A stretch of 64,000 nt of DNA, from assembly GCF_000282515.1 (NCBI RefSeq), contig NZ_AKJD01000041.1, positions 1 to 64,000 on the forward strand, in the 5' to 3' direction. Under the pieces are notes generated by a model. That model saw only the letters and a list, made by a program, of their open reading frames with translations. It made no database searches and had not been told where the DNA came from. This document shows, piece after piece, positions 10,801 through 19,666 of the stretch (the stretch's first letter is position 1; each line of letters opens with the position of its first letter). The DNA is from Pseudomonas sp. GM80. GTDB lineage: Bacteria; Pseudomonadota; Gammaproteobacteria; Pseudomonadales; Pseudomonadaceae. The position numbers and the translations under genes were made by a program.

Positions 10801-12018
10801 ATGGCGGTCAAGGCAGCGAAAATGAATGTCTATGCCTGGGAAGGCACGGACAGGAAAGGCAGCAAAATCACCGGTGAGTTGAGCGGGCAGAACCCCGCAC
10901 TGGTCAAGGCGCAACTGCGCAAACAGGGGATCAACCCGGGCAAGGTGCGCAAGAAATCGGTGTCCTTGCTGAGTCTCGGCAAACGCATCAAGGCCCAGGA
11001 CATCGCCCTGTTCACCCGGCAGATGGCGACCATGATGAAGGCCGGCGTGCCGTTGTTGCAGTCGTTCGACATCATTGGCGAAGGCTTCGAAAACCCGGCC
11101 ATGCGCAAACTGGTGGACGAAGTGAAACAGGAGGTCGCTGCCGGTAACAGCTTCGCCACGGCGCTGCGCAAGAAGCCGCAGTACTTCGACGAGTTGTACT
11201 GCAATCTGGTCGATGCCGGCGAACAATCCGGCGCCCTCGATACCTTGCTGGAGCGTGTCGCCACCTATAAGGAAAAAAGCGAACGGCTCAAGGCCAAGAT
11301 CAAGAAAGCCATGACCTACCCCACGGCCGTGGTATTGGTGGCAGCAGTCGTCACCGGGATTCTGCTGGTCAAAGTGGTGCCGCAGTTCCAGTCGGTGTTC
11401 AAAGGCTTCGGCGCCGAGTTGCCGGCCTTCACGCTGATGGTCATCAGCCTTTCGGAATTCATGCAGCAATGGTGGTGGGCACTGCTCGGGCTGATGGTGG
11501 TGGTGATTTTTGGCACCCGCCATGGACTTAAGAAATCCCAGGCTTTGCGCGATCGTCGCGACACCTGGCTGTTGAAGTTGCCGCTGGTGGGCACGCTGAT
11601 GTACAAGTCCGCCGTCGCCCGTTTCGCCCGGACCCTGTCGACTACCTTCGCTGCCGGGGTGCCATTGGTGGAGGCGCTCGACTCGGTGGCCGGCGCCACC
11701 GGCAATGTGGTGTTCAAACGCGCGGTACTGCGGATTCGCCAGGATGTCGCCACCGGCATGCAGCTGAATTTCGCCATGCGCACCACCGGGGTGTTCCCGA
11801 ACATGGCGGTGCAGATGACCGCCATCGGCGAGGAGTCCGGCGCACTCGACGAGATGCTCGACAAGGTCGCAGGGTTCTATGAGGAAGAAGTGGATAACAT
11901 GGTCGACAACCTCACCAGCCTCATGGAGCCATTCATCATGGTCGTGCTGGGGGTGATCGTCGGCGGGCTGGTGGTGGCCATGTACCTGCCGATCTTCCAA
12001 CTCGGCTCAGCGATCTGA
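10801..12018 (+). CDS. pilC: type IV pilus inner-membrane platform protein PilC
   Basis: A 405-residue polytopic inner-membrane protein that couples the PilB/PilT motors to pilin insertion. It contains two T2SSF (GspF-like) domains, each with the FTRQMATMMKAGVPLLQSFD or FARTLSTTFAAGVPLVEALD type of signature, at about residues 75 and 275. Three or four membrane helices are visible, the last being FIMVVLGVIVGGLVVAMYLPIF near the C-terminus. It starts two bases after the pilB stop and ends one base before the pilD start. Confidence 0.96.
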   Translation: MAVKAAKMNVYAWEGTDRKGSKITGELSGQNPALVKAQLRKQGINPGKVRKKSVSLLSLGKRIKAQDIALFTRQMATMMKAGVPLLQSFDIIGEGFENPAMRKLVDEVKQEVAAGNSFATALRKKPQYFDELYCNLVDAGEQSGALDTLLERVATYKEKSERLKAKIKKAMTYPTAVVLVAAVVTGILLVKVVPQFQSVFKGFGAELPAFTLMVISLSEFMQQWWWALLGLMVVVIFGTRHGLKKSQALRDRRDTWLLKLPLVGTLMYKSAVARFARTLSTTFAAGVPLVEALDSVAGATGNVVFKRAVLRIRQDVATGMQLNFAMRTTGVFPNMAVQMTAIGEESGALDEMLDKVAGFYEEEVDNMVDNLTSLMEPFIMVVLGVIVGGLVVAMYLPIFQLGSAI

Positions 12019-12019
12019 C

Positions 12020-12892
12020 ATGCCTATCGACGAACTGTTTGCCCTGTACCCGCTGGCCTTTGTCTGCACCGCGCTGCTGTTGGGGCTGGTGGTCGGCAGC
12101 TTTCTCAATGTGTTGATCTGGCGCTTGCCGAAAATGCTCGAGCGCGATTGGCGCCAGCAGGCTCACGACGTGCTCGGCCTGCCCGGCGAACCGCCGCTAC
12201 CGACCTACAACCTGATGCTGCCGCACTCCGAATGCCCGCACTGCGCGCACCGCATCCGCCCGTGGGAGAACATTCCGCTGCTCAGTTATCTGTGGCTGCG
12301 CGGGCGCTGTTCGGCGTGCGCGGCACCGATCAGCAAACGTTACCCGCTGACCGAGCTGGCGTGTGGGCTGCTCTCGGCCTTCATCGCCTGGCATTTCGGT
12401 TTTGGCTGGCCGGCGTGCCTGCTGATCTTCCTCACTTGGGGCTTGCTGGCGATGAGCCTGATCGACACCGCGCATCAATTGCTGCCCGATGTGTTGGTGC
12501 TGCCGTTGCTGTGGCTGGGATTGATCGTCAACAGTTTCGGGCTGTTCGTGCCGTTGCACGATGCTCTGTGGGGCGCGGTGGCCGGCTACATGGCGCTGTG
12601 GTCGGTGTTCTGGCTGTTCAAGTTGCTGACGGGCAAGGACGGCATCGGCCACGGTGACTTCAAGCTGCTGGCATTGCTTGGCGCGTGGGGCGGCTGGCAG
12701 ATTCTGCCGCTGACCATCCTGCTGTCGTCGCTGGTGGGGGCGATTATCGGGGTGATTATGTTGCGCTTGCGCAGGCAGGAAACCTCGACGCCGATCCCCT
12801 TCGGCCCCTATCTGGCAATTGCCGGCTGGATTGCCTTGCTCTGGGGTGGTCAAATAACCGACTTCTATTGGCAGTTTGTCGGTTTGAAATGA
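12020..12892 (+). CDS. pilD: prepilin peptidase / N-methyltransferase PilD
   Basis: A 290-residue bifunctional inner-membrane enzyme that removes the leader from prepilins and methylates the new N-terminal Phe. The zinc-binding cysteines C72/C75 and C97/C100 are intact. The two catalytic aspartates are D149 ([11 protein letters not shown]) and D213 in GHGDFK. About eight membrane helices are visible. It would process PilA, FimT/FimU, PilV, PilW, PilX and PilE, all encoded in this window, as well as type II pseudopilins. Its stop overlaps the coaE start in ATGA. Confidence 0.96.
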   Translation: MPIDELFALYPLAFVCTALLLGLVVGSFLNVLIWRLPKMLERDWRQQAHDVLGLPGEPPLPTYNLMLPHSECPHCAHRIRPWENIPLLSYLWLRGRCSACAAPISKRYPLTELACGLLSAFIAWHFGFGWPACLLIFLTWGLLAMSLIDTAHQLLPDVLVLPLLWLGLIVNSFGLFVPLHDALWGAVAGYMALWSVFWLFKLLTGKDGIGHGDFKLLALLGAWGGWQILPLTILLSSLVGAIIGVIMLRLRRQETSTPIPFGPYLAIAGWIALLWGGQITDFYWQFVGLK

Positions 12893-13512
12893 ATACCCCT
12901 GTGGAAAAACCCTGGATTCTCGGCCTGACCGGCGGCATCGGCAGCGGCAAGAGCGCAGCCGCCCAGCACTTTATCGACCTCGGCATTCATGTCGTGGATG
13001 CCGATCACGCGGCGCGTTGGGTGGTCGAGCCTGGCCGCCCGGCGCTGGCAAAGATTGCCGAGCATTTCGGCCCCGGCGTGTTACAAGCTGACGGCACGCT
13101 GGACCGTGCGGCCTTGCGCAAACTGATCTTCGAGATTCCAGAGCAGCGGCGTTGGCTCGAAGCCTTGCTGCATCCGTTGATCGCCGAGGAAATCGCTCAT
13201 CACCTGGCACTGGCAAAATCGCCTTATGCGATTCTGGTGTCGCCGCTGTTGATCGAATCCGGGCAATACGCGATGACCCAGCGCATCCTGGTGATCGACG
13301 CCCCGCAACAATTGCAGATCGAACGTACCTTGCAACGTGACCAGACCAGCGAGCAGCAGGTTCAGGCGATCCTCAAGGCCCAGTCGAGCCGTGAAGACCG
13401 CGTGAGCCGCGCCGACGACGTGGTGGTCAACGACCGCGACCTCGCCTGGCTGCACAGCGAAGTCGAGCGTCTGCATCACTTTTACCTGACTTTATCCGGA
13501 GGCCAAGCATGA
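12889..13512 (+). CDS. coaE: dephospho-CoA kinase
   Basis: A 207-residue cytosolic kinase for the last step of coenzyme A synthesis (dephospho-CoA + ATP). The P-loop GGIGSGKS is at residues 15-22, and the ADH..WVVEPG and LLIESG.. motifs of the family follow. Translation is coupled to pilD by a four-base ATGA overlap and to yacG by another four-base overlap. The pilD-coaE-yacG linkage is conserved across pseudomonads. Confidence 0.95.
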   Translation: MNTPVEKPWILGLTGGIGSGKSAAAQHFIDLGIHVVDADHAARWVVEPGRPALAKIAEHFGPGVLQADGTLDRAALRKLIFEIPEQRRWLEALLHPLIAEEIAHHLALAKSPYAILVSPLLIESGQYAMTQRILVIDAPQQLQIERTLQRDQTSEQQVQAILKAQSSREDRVSRADDVVVNDRDLAWLHSEVERLHHFYLTLSGGQA

Positions 13513-13709
13513 GCCAGATTCCTACCGTTGAATGCCCAACCTGCGGCGCGCCCGTTGAGTTCACCGCTGAAAACAAGTTTCGCCCGTTCTGTTCCGATCG
13601 CTGCAAACTGATCGACCTCGGCGCCTGGGCGTCGGAAGAACATAAGATTCCGGTGGCACCGGATGCGGAAGACGAACTGTTTTCCGGCGACTTCGATCCG
13701 CGCCACTGA
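13509..13709 (+). CDS. yacG: DNA gyrase inhibitor YacG (zinc finger)
   Basis: A 66-residue zinc protein with the treble-clef cysteines C9, C12, C28 and C32 (CPTCGAP .. [12 protein letters not shown]). The E. coli homologue binds GyrB and inhibits gyrase. It has an acidic C-terminal tail. It is the last gene of the pilBCD-coaE-yacG run; the next gene converges from the other strand six bases away. Confidence 0.93.
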   Translation: MSQIPTVECPTCGAPVEFTAENKFRPFCSDRCKLIDLGAWASEEHKIPVAPDAEDELFSGDFDPRH

Positions 13710-13715
13710 TCGCGG

Positions 13716-13931
13716 TCAGGGCCGCATAAAGCCGTAGTCCTGTTCGTCGTCGAGGTTTTCCGCCAGAAAGCGCAACTCGTCAGCCAGGTCTTCGGCATTG
13801 CGCACCGCCTTGCTCTGCTGCACCACGGCACTGAGCAAGGCGCGCAAACTCAAACCGGGGTCAAACCCGACCTCTTGCGCCATGTCCAGACTCTGCCGGG
13901 TTTCCTGCCTCGCCCACTCGTACACACTCAT
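13716..13931 (-). CDS. small conserved hypothetical protein
   Basis: A 71-residue acidic soluble protein beginning MSVYEWARQETRQSLDM, rich in predicted helix, with no membrane segment or known motif. AGGAG lies eight bases before the ATG, which decides the start over longer in-frame options. It converges on yacG. I do not recognise a family. Conservation next to yacG in other pseudomonads would support it as a real gene. Confidence 0.7.
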   Translation of the reverse strand: MSVYEWARQETRQSLDMAQEVGFDPGLSLRALLSAVVQQSKAVRNAEDLADELRFLAENLDDEQDYGFMRP

Positions 13932-13996
13932 GCCGCAGCTCCTGAAGGGATTTGGCTGAGCATGAGATTTTGTCTGCGTGGTCGGTTTGATGTGGA

Positions 13997-14686
13997 TCAA
14001 GGCTTGGGATCGTCGTCCTTCCACGGTGCCGAAAGGTAGCGCGTGCGATTGAAGGTCTCCAGCCATTCCGGGCAGAACACCACCAGCGCGCTGATGACCA
14101 TGCCGTTGATGAACGCCTCAGGGAAAATGATCAGCCACAGGTAACCGATGAAATCCTCCAGCCATTCCGGCATGGCAAAGATGCCGTCGTACCAGAGCAA
14201 CGTCAGGCTCAGCAGCAGGCAAAGCAATGCCGACAACGCGGCAGCCAGAAACCCCGAACAGAAGATATAAACGAAAGGATTACGCGGTTGCGCACGCTCG
14301 ACCAGAATCGCCACGCACTCGGTGATCAGCACCGGCAACAGAATAAACAGCGAACCGTTGACCCCAAGTGCCAGCAGATCCTGACGCCCGAGCAGCACCA
14401 GACCGAGTTGCGCGACCAGGCCGCCGACAATCGCCAACGGCCAGTCCAGCAGTAATGTCACGGCGGTCATGCCGATGAAGTGATAAGACACGCCGGTGTC
14501 GAAATCCCTGCGCACCAGCCACAGCAGAAACAACGCGAACACCGTGCCGAACAAAAGATGCTGACGACGGCTGTCACTGAACAGCTCGACCCACGGCGCC
14601 CGCACGACCGCCCAAAGCAGCACCGGCAAGTAAATCAGCCAACCGAATGTCAGACTTGCCGTCGAAAGCAGTTCAGCCCCAATCAT
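13997..14686 (-). CDS. ECF-type / CbiM-like membrane permease
   Basis: A 229-residue polytopic membrane protein with about six or seven hydrophobic helices (GWLIYLPVLLWAVV, LLFGTVFALFLLWLV, PLAIVGGLVAQLGLVLLG, SLFILLPVLITECVAIL, AALSALLCLLLSLTLL). The motif VSYHFIGMTAVTLLL near residue 65 resembles the CbiM/NikM substrate-binding component of cobalt or nickel ECF transporters. No ATPase or T-component lies beside it, so a solo role or another substrate is possible. The ATG at 14686 is preferred; starts at 14704 and 14710 are also in frame. Confidence 0.72.
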   Translation of the reverse strand: MIGAELLSTASLTFGWLIYLPVLLWAVVRAPWVELFSDSRRQHLLFGTVFALFLLWLVRRDFDTGVSYHFIGMTAVTLLLDWPLAIVGGLVAQLGLVLLGRQDLLALGVNGSLFILLPVLITECVAILVERAQPRNPFVYIFCSGFLAAALSALLCLLLSLTLLWYDGIFAMPEWLEDFIGYLWLIIFPEAFINGMVISALVVFCPEWLETFNRTRYLSAPWKDDDPKP

Positions 14687-14716
14687 GACTCCCTCACCCT
14701 CCATCGACATCCCCCC

Positions 14717-14796
14717 GTAGGAGCTGCCGAAGGCTGCGATCTTTTGATCTTGTTCTTTTTACAGTCAAAAGATCGCAGCCTTCGGCAGCTCCTACA
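14717..14796. repeat. REP pair, GCTGCCGAAGGCTGCGATC class
   Basis: Long inverted pair with outer ends GTAGGAG and CTCCTAC and an AT-rich centre (ttgttctttttacag). It sits between two divergently transcribed genes. Confidence 0.88.
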
Positions 14797-14865
14797 AGGG
14801 CGAGGTGAACGGGCGGTGCAAGCAAAGCTTTCTGCTTGTCGCATTTGAACGCTAAGCTTGGGCCT

Positions 14866-15492
14866 ATGGATGACTCAGATTATTTACGCCTGCTGACCAT
14901 CGCGGCCGAGCAGGCCAACGCATTCCTGTCCAATGCCCGCAAATGGGAGCGTGAGCGTTGGGTCTGCCAGCGCCTGCTGCAAGGCCTGAACATTCCCTAC
15001 CGCGCCGACGAATTCGCGCCGGCCGGCGAGCCGCCGGACGTTTTGTTTCGTGATGCCAATTTCGAAGTGTTTTTCGTCCTCGATGAAGGCCGTCGCCTCA
15101 ACGACGAATGGCGCGACGAACTGCAGCGCCGGCGCAGCGCTTTTTCGCTCAGCCAGCTGGTGCGCCGTGAAGCCAAGCCCAAGCGCATCCCGGCTAATGA
15201 ATTCCTTATGCGACTGGCGCCGACTTTGCGCAAAAAAGCCCACAACTACAAAGAGCGCGGCATGGATCTGGGCGAACTGGACATCATTGCCTTCGCCAGC
15301 CTTAAACGCGAAGTGCTCGACTTGAACAGCCACTTCCCGCCGCCCACCGAATATCTGCGTCAGGGCTGGCGCTCGCTGTCGCTGGTCGGCCCGACCTTCG
15401 CCCGCGTGCTGTTCGCCCACCCGGATGCGCCGGATTTTCTGCGCAGCAACCTCGGCCGCAGCATCGTCTTCGACGTCGGGATCAGCCTGTGA
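14866..15492 (+). CDS. DUF1780 family protein
   Basis: A 208-residue soluble protein beginning MDDSDYLRLLTIAAEQANAF. It has a conserved EPPDVLF..FEVFFVLDEGRRLNDEWRDEL block near residues 50-85 and an acidic/aromatic core typical of DUF1780. Structural work on relatives suggested an endonuclease-like fold, but no activity can be claimed here. The stop overlaps the GTG start of the MOSC gene by four bases, so the two are co-translated. Confidence 0.8.
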   Translation: MDDSDYLRLLTIAAEQANAFLSNARKWERERWVCQRLLQGLNIPYRADEFAPAGEPPDVLFRDANFEVFFVLDEGRRLNDEWRDELQRRRSAFSLSQLVRREAKPKRIPANEFLMRLAPTLRKKAHNYKERGMDLGELDIIAFASLKREVLDLNSHFPPPTEYLRQGWRSLSLVGPTFARVLFAHPDAPDFLRSNLGRSIVFDVGISL

Positions 15493-16016
15493 CGTCGCTT
15501 CAGCAGCTGATTGCCGACGTACCGCAGACCGGCCGTGTGCGCTGGATCGGTGTGCGCCCCGAATCCCGTGGGCCGATGATCGAGCTGGACGCCGTCGAGG
15601 CGCGGCTCGAAGCCGGGCTGACCGGCGATCACGCCCGGCCCGGCGTGCGTAACGCGCGGCAGGTGACGCTGATTCAGTTCGAACACCTCGCGGTGATCAG
15701 CGCGTTGATGGGCCGTGCCGACGATCAACCGGTCAGGCCTGAAGATCTGCGGCGCAATCTCGTTATCAGCGGTATCAATTTGTTTAGCCTGAAGGGCCGG
15801 CGCTTTCGCATCGGCCAGGCCATCTTCGAAACCACCGGTTGGTGTCAGCCCTGCGCACGCTTGCAGAACAACCTCGGCCCCGGCACGTTTCAAGCCGTGC
15901 GCGGGCATGGCGGAATTACCGCGCGGGTGTTACAAAGCGGGATCATTCGCCTCGATGATGGCGTGTCTGTCGAGCCGGTTCCGGACAGCGGCTATGCTCC
16001 GTTCAACCCCGGATAA
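15489..16016 (+). CDS. MOSC domain protein
   Basis: A 175-residue stand-alone MOSC (molybdenum cofactor sulfurase C-terminal) domain protein. MOSC proteins carry or transfer sulfur in molybdenum cofactor chemistry or act as N-hydroxylated base reductases (YiiM/YcbX type). Visible motifs are GLTGDHARPG near residue 44, VRPEDLRRNLVISGINL near residue 77 and CQPC with C119/C122. The GTG start overlaps the DUF1780 stop (GTGA). No partner gene indicates the substrate. Confidence 0.85.
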   Translation: MTSLQQLIADVPQTGRVRWIGVRPESRGPMIELDAVEARLEAGLTGDHARPGVRNARQVTLIQFEHLAVISALMGRADDQPVRPEDLRRNLVISGINLFSLKGRRFRIGQAIFETTGWCQPCARLQNNLGPGTFQAVRGHGGITARVLQSGIIRLDDGVSVEPVPDSGYAPFNPG

Positions 16017-16067
16017 AAACCGCTGTAGCTTGTTCACATTCAGCAACGTCTACCTGACGAGGCCATT

Positions 16068-16241
16068 ATGACCAGCCGCCTGAACCCCGAAGACCAAAAG
16101 CATGTCGAAGAGTACCTGCAACTGTCCCAACACCGAGTCGAGCGCCGGCCTTTCCGGCCGTGGATGCTCCTCGTGCTGGTGCTGGCAGTGACCATTGGTC
16201 TGGGCCTGTTGAGCCGATTTATCAGTTACCTGACGCTATGA
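16068..16241 (+). CDS. small membrane protein (DUF3094 type)
   Basis: A 57-residue protein starting MTSRLNPEDQKHVEEYL, with a charged N-terminal half and one C-terminal membrane helix (MLLVLVLAVTIGLGLL). A purine-rich site (gacgaggcc) precedes the ATG. The sequence agrees with the small DUF3094 family known from pseudomonads. It sits 51 bases after the MOSC gene and 63 bases before ndh. The function is unknown. Confidence 0.75.
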   Translation: MTSRLNPEDQKHVEEYLQLSQHRVERRPFRPWMLLVLVLAVTIGLGLLSRFISYLTL

Positions 16242-16304
16242 GCAGCTTGGCGCTCGCTTGGGTAACCGCACCGATTTCCTTTAAAAACCTTGCGAGTTAT
16301 CCCT

Positions 16305-17603
16305 ATGTCTCATCGTATTGTTATTGTCGGCGGCGGCGCCGGCGGTCTGGAGTTGGCTACCCGTCTGGGTAAGACCCTGGGCAAGCGCGGCACCGCCAGC
16401 GTGATGCTGGTCGACGCCAACCTGACGCACATCTGGAAACCGCTGCTGCACGAAGTGGCCGCCGGCTCGCTGAACTCCTCCGAAGACGAACTCAACTATG
16501 TTGCCCAAGCCAAATGGAACCACTTCGAGTTCCAGTTGGGGCGCATGAGCGGGCTCGATCGCGCACAGAAAAAAATCCAGCTGGCCGCCACCTACGACGA
16601 AAACGGCGTAGAACTGGTGCCAGCGCGGGAAGTGCAGTACGACTCGCTGGTGATCAGCGTCGGCAGCACCACCAACGATTTCGGCACCCAGGGCGCGGCG
16701 CAGCACTGCCTGTTCCTCGACACCCGCAAACAGGCCGAGCGTTTCCACCAGCAATTGCTCAATCACTATCTGCGTGCACACGCCGGGCAAACCGATGTGG
16801 TCGAGCAGATCAGCGTCGCGATCGTCGGCGCGGGCGCCACTGGCGTTGAGCTGGCGGCAGAGCTGCACAACGCTGCGCATGAGCTGGCGGCGTATGGACT
16901 GGATCGAATCAAACCGGAAAACATGCACATCACCCTGATCGAAGCCGGGCCACGGGTGCTGCCTGCCCTGCCGGAGCGCATCAGCGGGCCGGTACACAAG
17001 ACCCTGGAGAAACTCGGAGTCAATGTGATGACCAACGCGTCGGTCAGCGAAGTGACCGCCGACAGTCTGATTACTGCCGACGGCAACGAGATCAAGGCCA
17101 GCCTGAAAGTCTGGGCCGCCGGTATTCGGGCGCCGGGTTTCCTCAAGGACATCGACGGCCTGGAAACCAACCGCATCAATCAACTGCAAGTGCTGCCGAC
17201 GCTGAAAACCACTCGCGATGAAAACATCTTCGCTTTCGGTGACTGCGCGGCCTGCCCGCAACCGGGCACCGATCGCAACGTGCCGCCGCGTGCACAAGCG
17301 GCGCACCAACAGGCGTCATTGCTGGCCAAGTCGCTGAAGCTGCGCATCGAAGGCAAGACCCTGCCGGAATACAAGTACACCGACTACGGCTCGCTGATCT
17401 CGCTGTCGCGTTTCTCGGCTGTGGGTAACTTGATGGGCAACCTGACCGGCAGCGTGATGCTCGAAGGCTGGCTGGCGCGGATGTTTTACGTCTCGCTGTA
17501 TCGCATGCACCAGATGGCGCTGTACGGGCCGTTCCGCACGGCGATGCTGATGCTGGGGAGCAAGATTGGTCGCGGGACTGAGCCGCGTTTGAAGCTGCAC
17601 TAA
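16305..17603 (+). CDS. ndh: type II NADH dehydrogenase
   Basis: A 432-residue single-subunit NADH:quinone oxidoreductase, a non-proton-pumping entry to the respiratory chain at the inner membrane. Two dinucleotide-binding folds are visible: VIVGGGAGGLELATRLG at the N-terminus (FAD) and VAIVGAGATGVELAAEL near residue 175 (NADH). The FAD-contacting segment IFAFGDCAA lies near residue 310. The C-terminal third (GNLTGSVMLEGWLARMFYVSLYRMHQ) is the membrane-associating part. A strong terminator follows. Confidence 0.93.
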   Translation: MSHRIVIVGGGAGGLELATRLGKTLGKRGTASVMLVDANLTHIWKPLLHEVAAGSLNSSEDELNYVAQAKWNHFEFQLGRMSGLDRAQKKIQLAATYDENGVELVPAREVQYDSLVISVGSTTNDFGTQGAAQHCLFLDTRKQAERFHQQLLNHYLRAHAGQTDVVEQISVAIVGAGATGVELAAELHNAAHELAAYGLDRIKPENMHITLIEAGPRVLPALPERISGPVHKTLEKLGVNVMTNASVSEVTADSLITADGNEIKASLKVWAAGIRAPGFLKDIDGLETNRINQLQVLPTLKTTRDENIFAFGDCAACPQPGTDRNVPPRAQAAHQQASLLAKSLKLRIEGKTLPEYKYTDYGSLISLSRFSAVGNLMGNLTGSVMLEGWLARMFYVSLYRMHQMALYGPFRTAMLMLGSKIGRGTEPRLKLH

Positions 17604-17610
17604 ACCGATG

Positions 17611-17645
17611 AGGGGAGCGAACAGGTTCGCTCCCCTCTTTATTTC
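17611..17645 (+). terminator. Rho-independent terminator of ndh
   Basis: A 12-base-pair stem AGGGGAGCGAAC/GTTCGCTCCCCT followed by CTTTATTTCT, eight bases after the ndh stop. It also marks the left edge of the accessory island. Confidence 0.9.
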
Positions 17646-17656
17646 TGCCCCCTCCT

Positions 17657-19666
17657 TCAAAACAGCACTAACTCATGTCGTCCCAACGGTGAAGCGTCTT
17701 TGAAGCGGATCTGCAAGCGGTGATCATTGCCATAGACATCGACGGCATTCAGCACACAGGGGCCGTTATGATTGATCGCACTCTGGCTGTGATACGGAAT
17801 GTTGTTCGCCCCTTGCAACACCAACATGACATGACCATTTTTCGGGTTGCTGACTTGGGTGACCGGTGTGAAGGCACTCCCCAGTTGGATCGCAGGGTTA
17901 TATTGGAAAATTGTGCCACCGGGTGATGAAAAACCGACGTTCGATGCACGGGTGACATTCGAACTTCTATCGTCCCACTGAATCACTCCGACCGGCGTCA
18001 TACTCGCGGACAAAAACTTCACCAATGGTTGCTGCACTCCGCCTCCGGCAAGGGCATATTGCCAGACAAACGTATCCGAATCACCGTTGCCCGAAATCAG
18101 CGTGCGCTCGAACGTGTAGTTGTCAACCAGATACTCGGGAATTTCTGCTTTACGAACTTCCACGTTCGATACAAAGCCGGATTCCTCCCCATCTGTAATG
18201 TATTCAAAACTGCCCTCACTGGTATGACGGGTAATCCCCACATACAGTCTTTCCAGATTACCGCCGGAATTGCCGCTTTTGCTCGCCGATACAAAAAATG
18301 TGCGGGTATGTACCGCTGCTGGGGGAACCGATGAAGGCTCGCTGACCACTCCTGGATATTCCAGATACTCATTGCGTTCGCGACGGAAGAACCACGCGCC
18401 GTCCCCGGCGTCACCTTCTGGCAATGCAGTGAACTGGCCAAAGGCATCACGCACCATAAGCTTTACACTTGCCAGCTCTTCGGGCTTGACGGTTTGACTC
18501 ATCAGCGACTCGATACCTACGGTGACTTCCAATTGCTGACGGCTATTTGGATAGACGCGATTAGAAGCAGAACTCACCACCACAGCCAATTGTGTCAACC
18601 AACTGCTGAGTGGCGGTTTTTCCTGCTGAGGGCTCGCAGCGCCAGCCCATTCGACACTGAGTTGATAAAGCCAAGGATCGCGTAGCGGATATTCGGAAGC
18701 CAACGTAGCGGCAAAGCGTAGCGGGTTGCCATAAACATCCATCCCGGAACTGTAATAACAGGCTTGCCGTACGGGGAAGAGTTCAGACACCCGTGAATAC
18801 ATTCCGACCGCTATAGCAATTGCGCCTGACCGCGGCTGTCGAATGGCCGCTAGCGCCTGATTCATTGAGAGGCCAAGTTGATTGCCTGCGGGTACGTTCT
18901 TTTTCGCAATGGCACTGCCTGGGTCGCCAAATGCGGTGGCCTTATTGTCGTGAAGTGACGAGTCGGCAGGCGTACTCGACTGAGGGTGAATATTCACAGG
19001 CGTTGAAGTGCCTGGCAGGCGCAAACTGAGATAACGGTTATGCACTTTCGCCGTGTAGCCTTCGAGAGGCCCACTAAAAACTTCCACAGGATCGCTCAGC
19101 AATAAACCACCGTTATAGGACGCGTACACAGGTGGTGCTAAGGCTTTCAAACGAAAGCTGCTGTTGAAACGACCATTCTGCCCCGCACCGCCATAAGGCG
19201 CATCGCGGTGATTACTAATATATTTTGTGCCGGGCAACTGCACTTGGGCCGCGAACTGGTTGACGGTGCCGTCGGGCACACCTGTATAGCTGATGTATCG
19301 TCGAAACTGCTGAGTATTATCAGGATGTTCGACTGCCATTCGGGATAGAGATTGAGAGTTGGTTGAAGCGATAGTCTGCTCAGGAAAAGGCAGAACTCCT
19401 GTTACTGGCGGGTTGCGATCACTGTTCCAGCTTCCCGAGGCTGACGTATAGGGAACGATGTTTACATTCAGATCATCTGCAAGAGAAACGATCTCTCCAT
19501 TGCTGTTGCGGGCTTGGAGGGTAATCAGCGCTACACACTTTTGTACGCCATTGGCGAATACCCTTGCCTGAGCATTTTCATACCCTTGAAAAGGTTCAAC
19601 TTCTACAAGAAGGTAAGTAACCGACACAGCATTATTGACCGATTGAAATCTTGATTTCGAGTCCAT
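17657..19666 (-). CDS. unknown two-module protein of the RHS island
   Basis: A 669-residue protein that I do not recognise. It has no signal peptide and no membrane helix and is rich in Ser, Asn and aromatic residues, with a predicted beta character. It looks like two related modules, about residues 16-340 and 357-669. Both open with a similar strand pattern (RVFANGVQKCVALITLQARNS versus RVYPNSRQQLEVTVGIES) and both close with a cysteine followed by xxxxDVYGN (D310 and D643) and a final basic strand. The ATG at 19666 has AGG eight bases upstream and is preferred over a GTG three codons earlier. It is transcribed away from the RHS gene and shares the AT-rich control region. A secreted, adhesive or toxin-associated role is possible but unproven. 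Confidence 0.7.
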   Translation of the reverse strand: MDSKSRFQSVNNAVSVTYLLVEVEPFQGYENAQARVFANGVQKCVALITLQARNSNGEIVSLADDLNVNIVPYTSASGSWNSDRNPPVTGVLPFPEQTIASTNSQSLSRMAVEHPDNTQQFRRYISYTGVPDGTVNQFAAQVQLPGTKYISNHRDAPYGGAGQNGRFNSSFRLKALAPPVYASYNGGLLLSDPVEVFSGPLEGYTAKVHNRYLSLRLPGTSTPVNIHPQSSTPADSSLHDNKATAFGDPGSAIAKKNVPAGNQLGLSMNQALAAIRQPRSGAIAIAVGMYSRVSELFPVRQACYYSSGMDVYGNPLRFAATLASEYPLRDPWLYQLSVEWAGAASPQQEKPPLSSWLTQLAVVVSSASNRVYPNSRQQLEVTVGIESLMSQTVKPEELASVKLMVRDAFGQFTALPEGDAGDGAWFFRRERNEYLEYPGVVSEPSSVPPAAVHTRTFFVSASKSGNSGGNLERLYVGITRHTSEGSFEYITDGEESGFVSNVEVRKAEIPEYLVDNYTFERTLISGNGDSDTFVWQYALAGGGVQQPLVKFLSASMTPVGVIQWDDRSSNVTRASNVGFSSPGGTIFQYNPAIQLGSAFTPVTQVSNPKNGHVMLVLQGANNIPYHSQSAINHNGPCVLNAVDVYGNDHRLQIRFKDASPLGRHELVLF

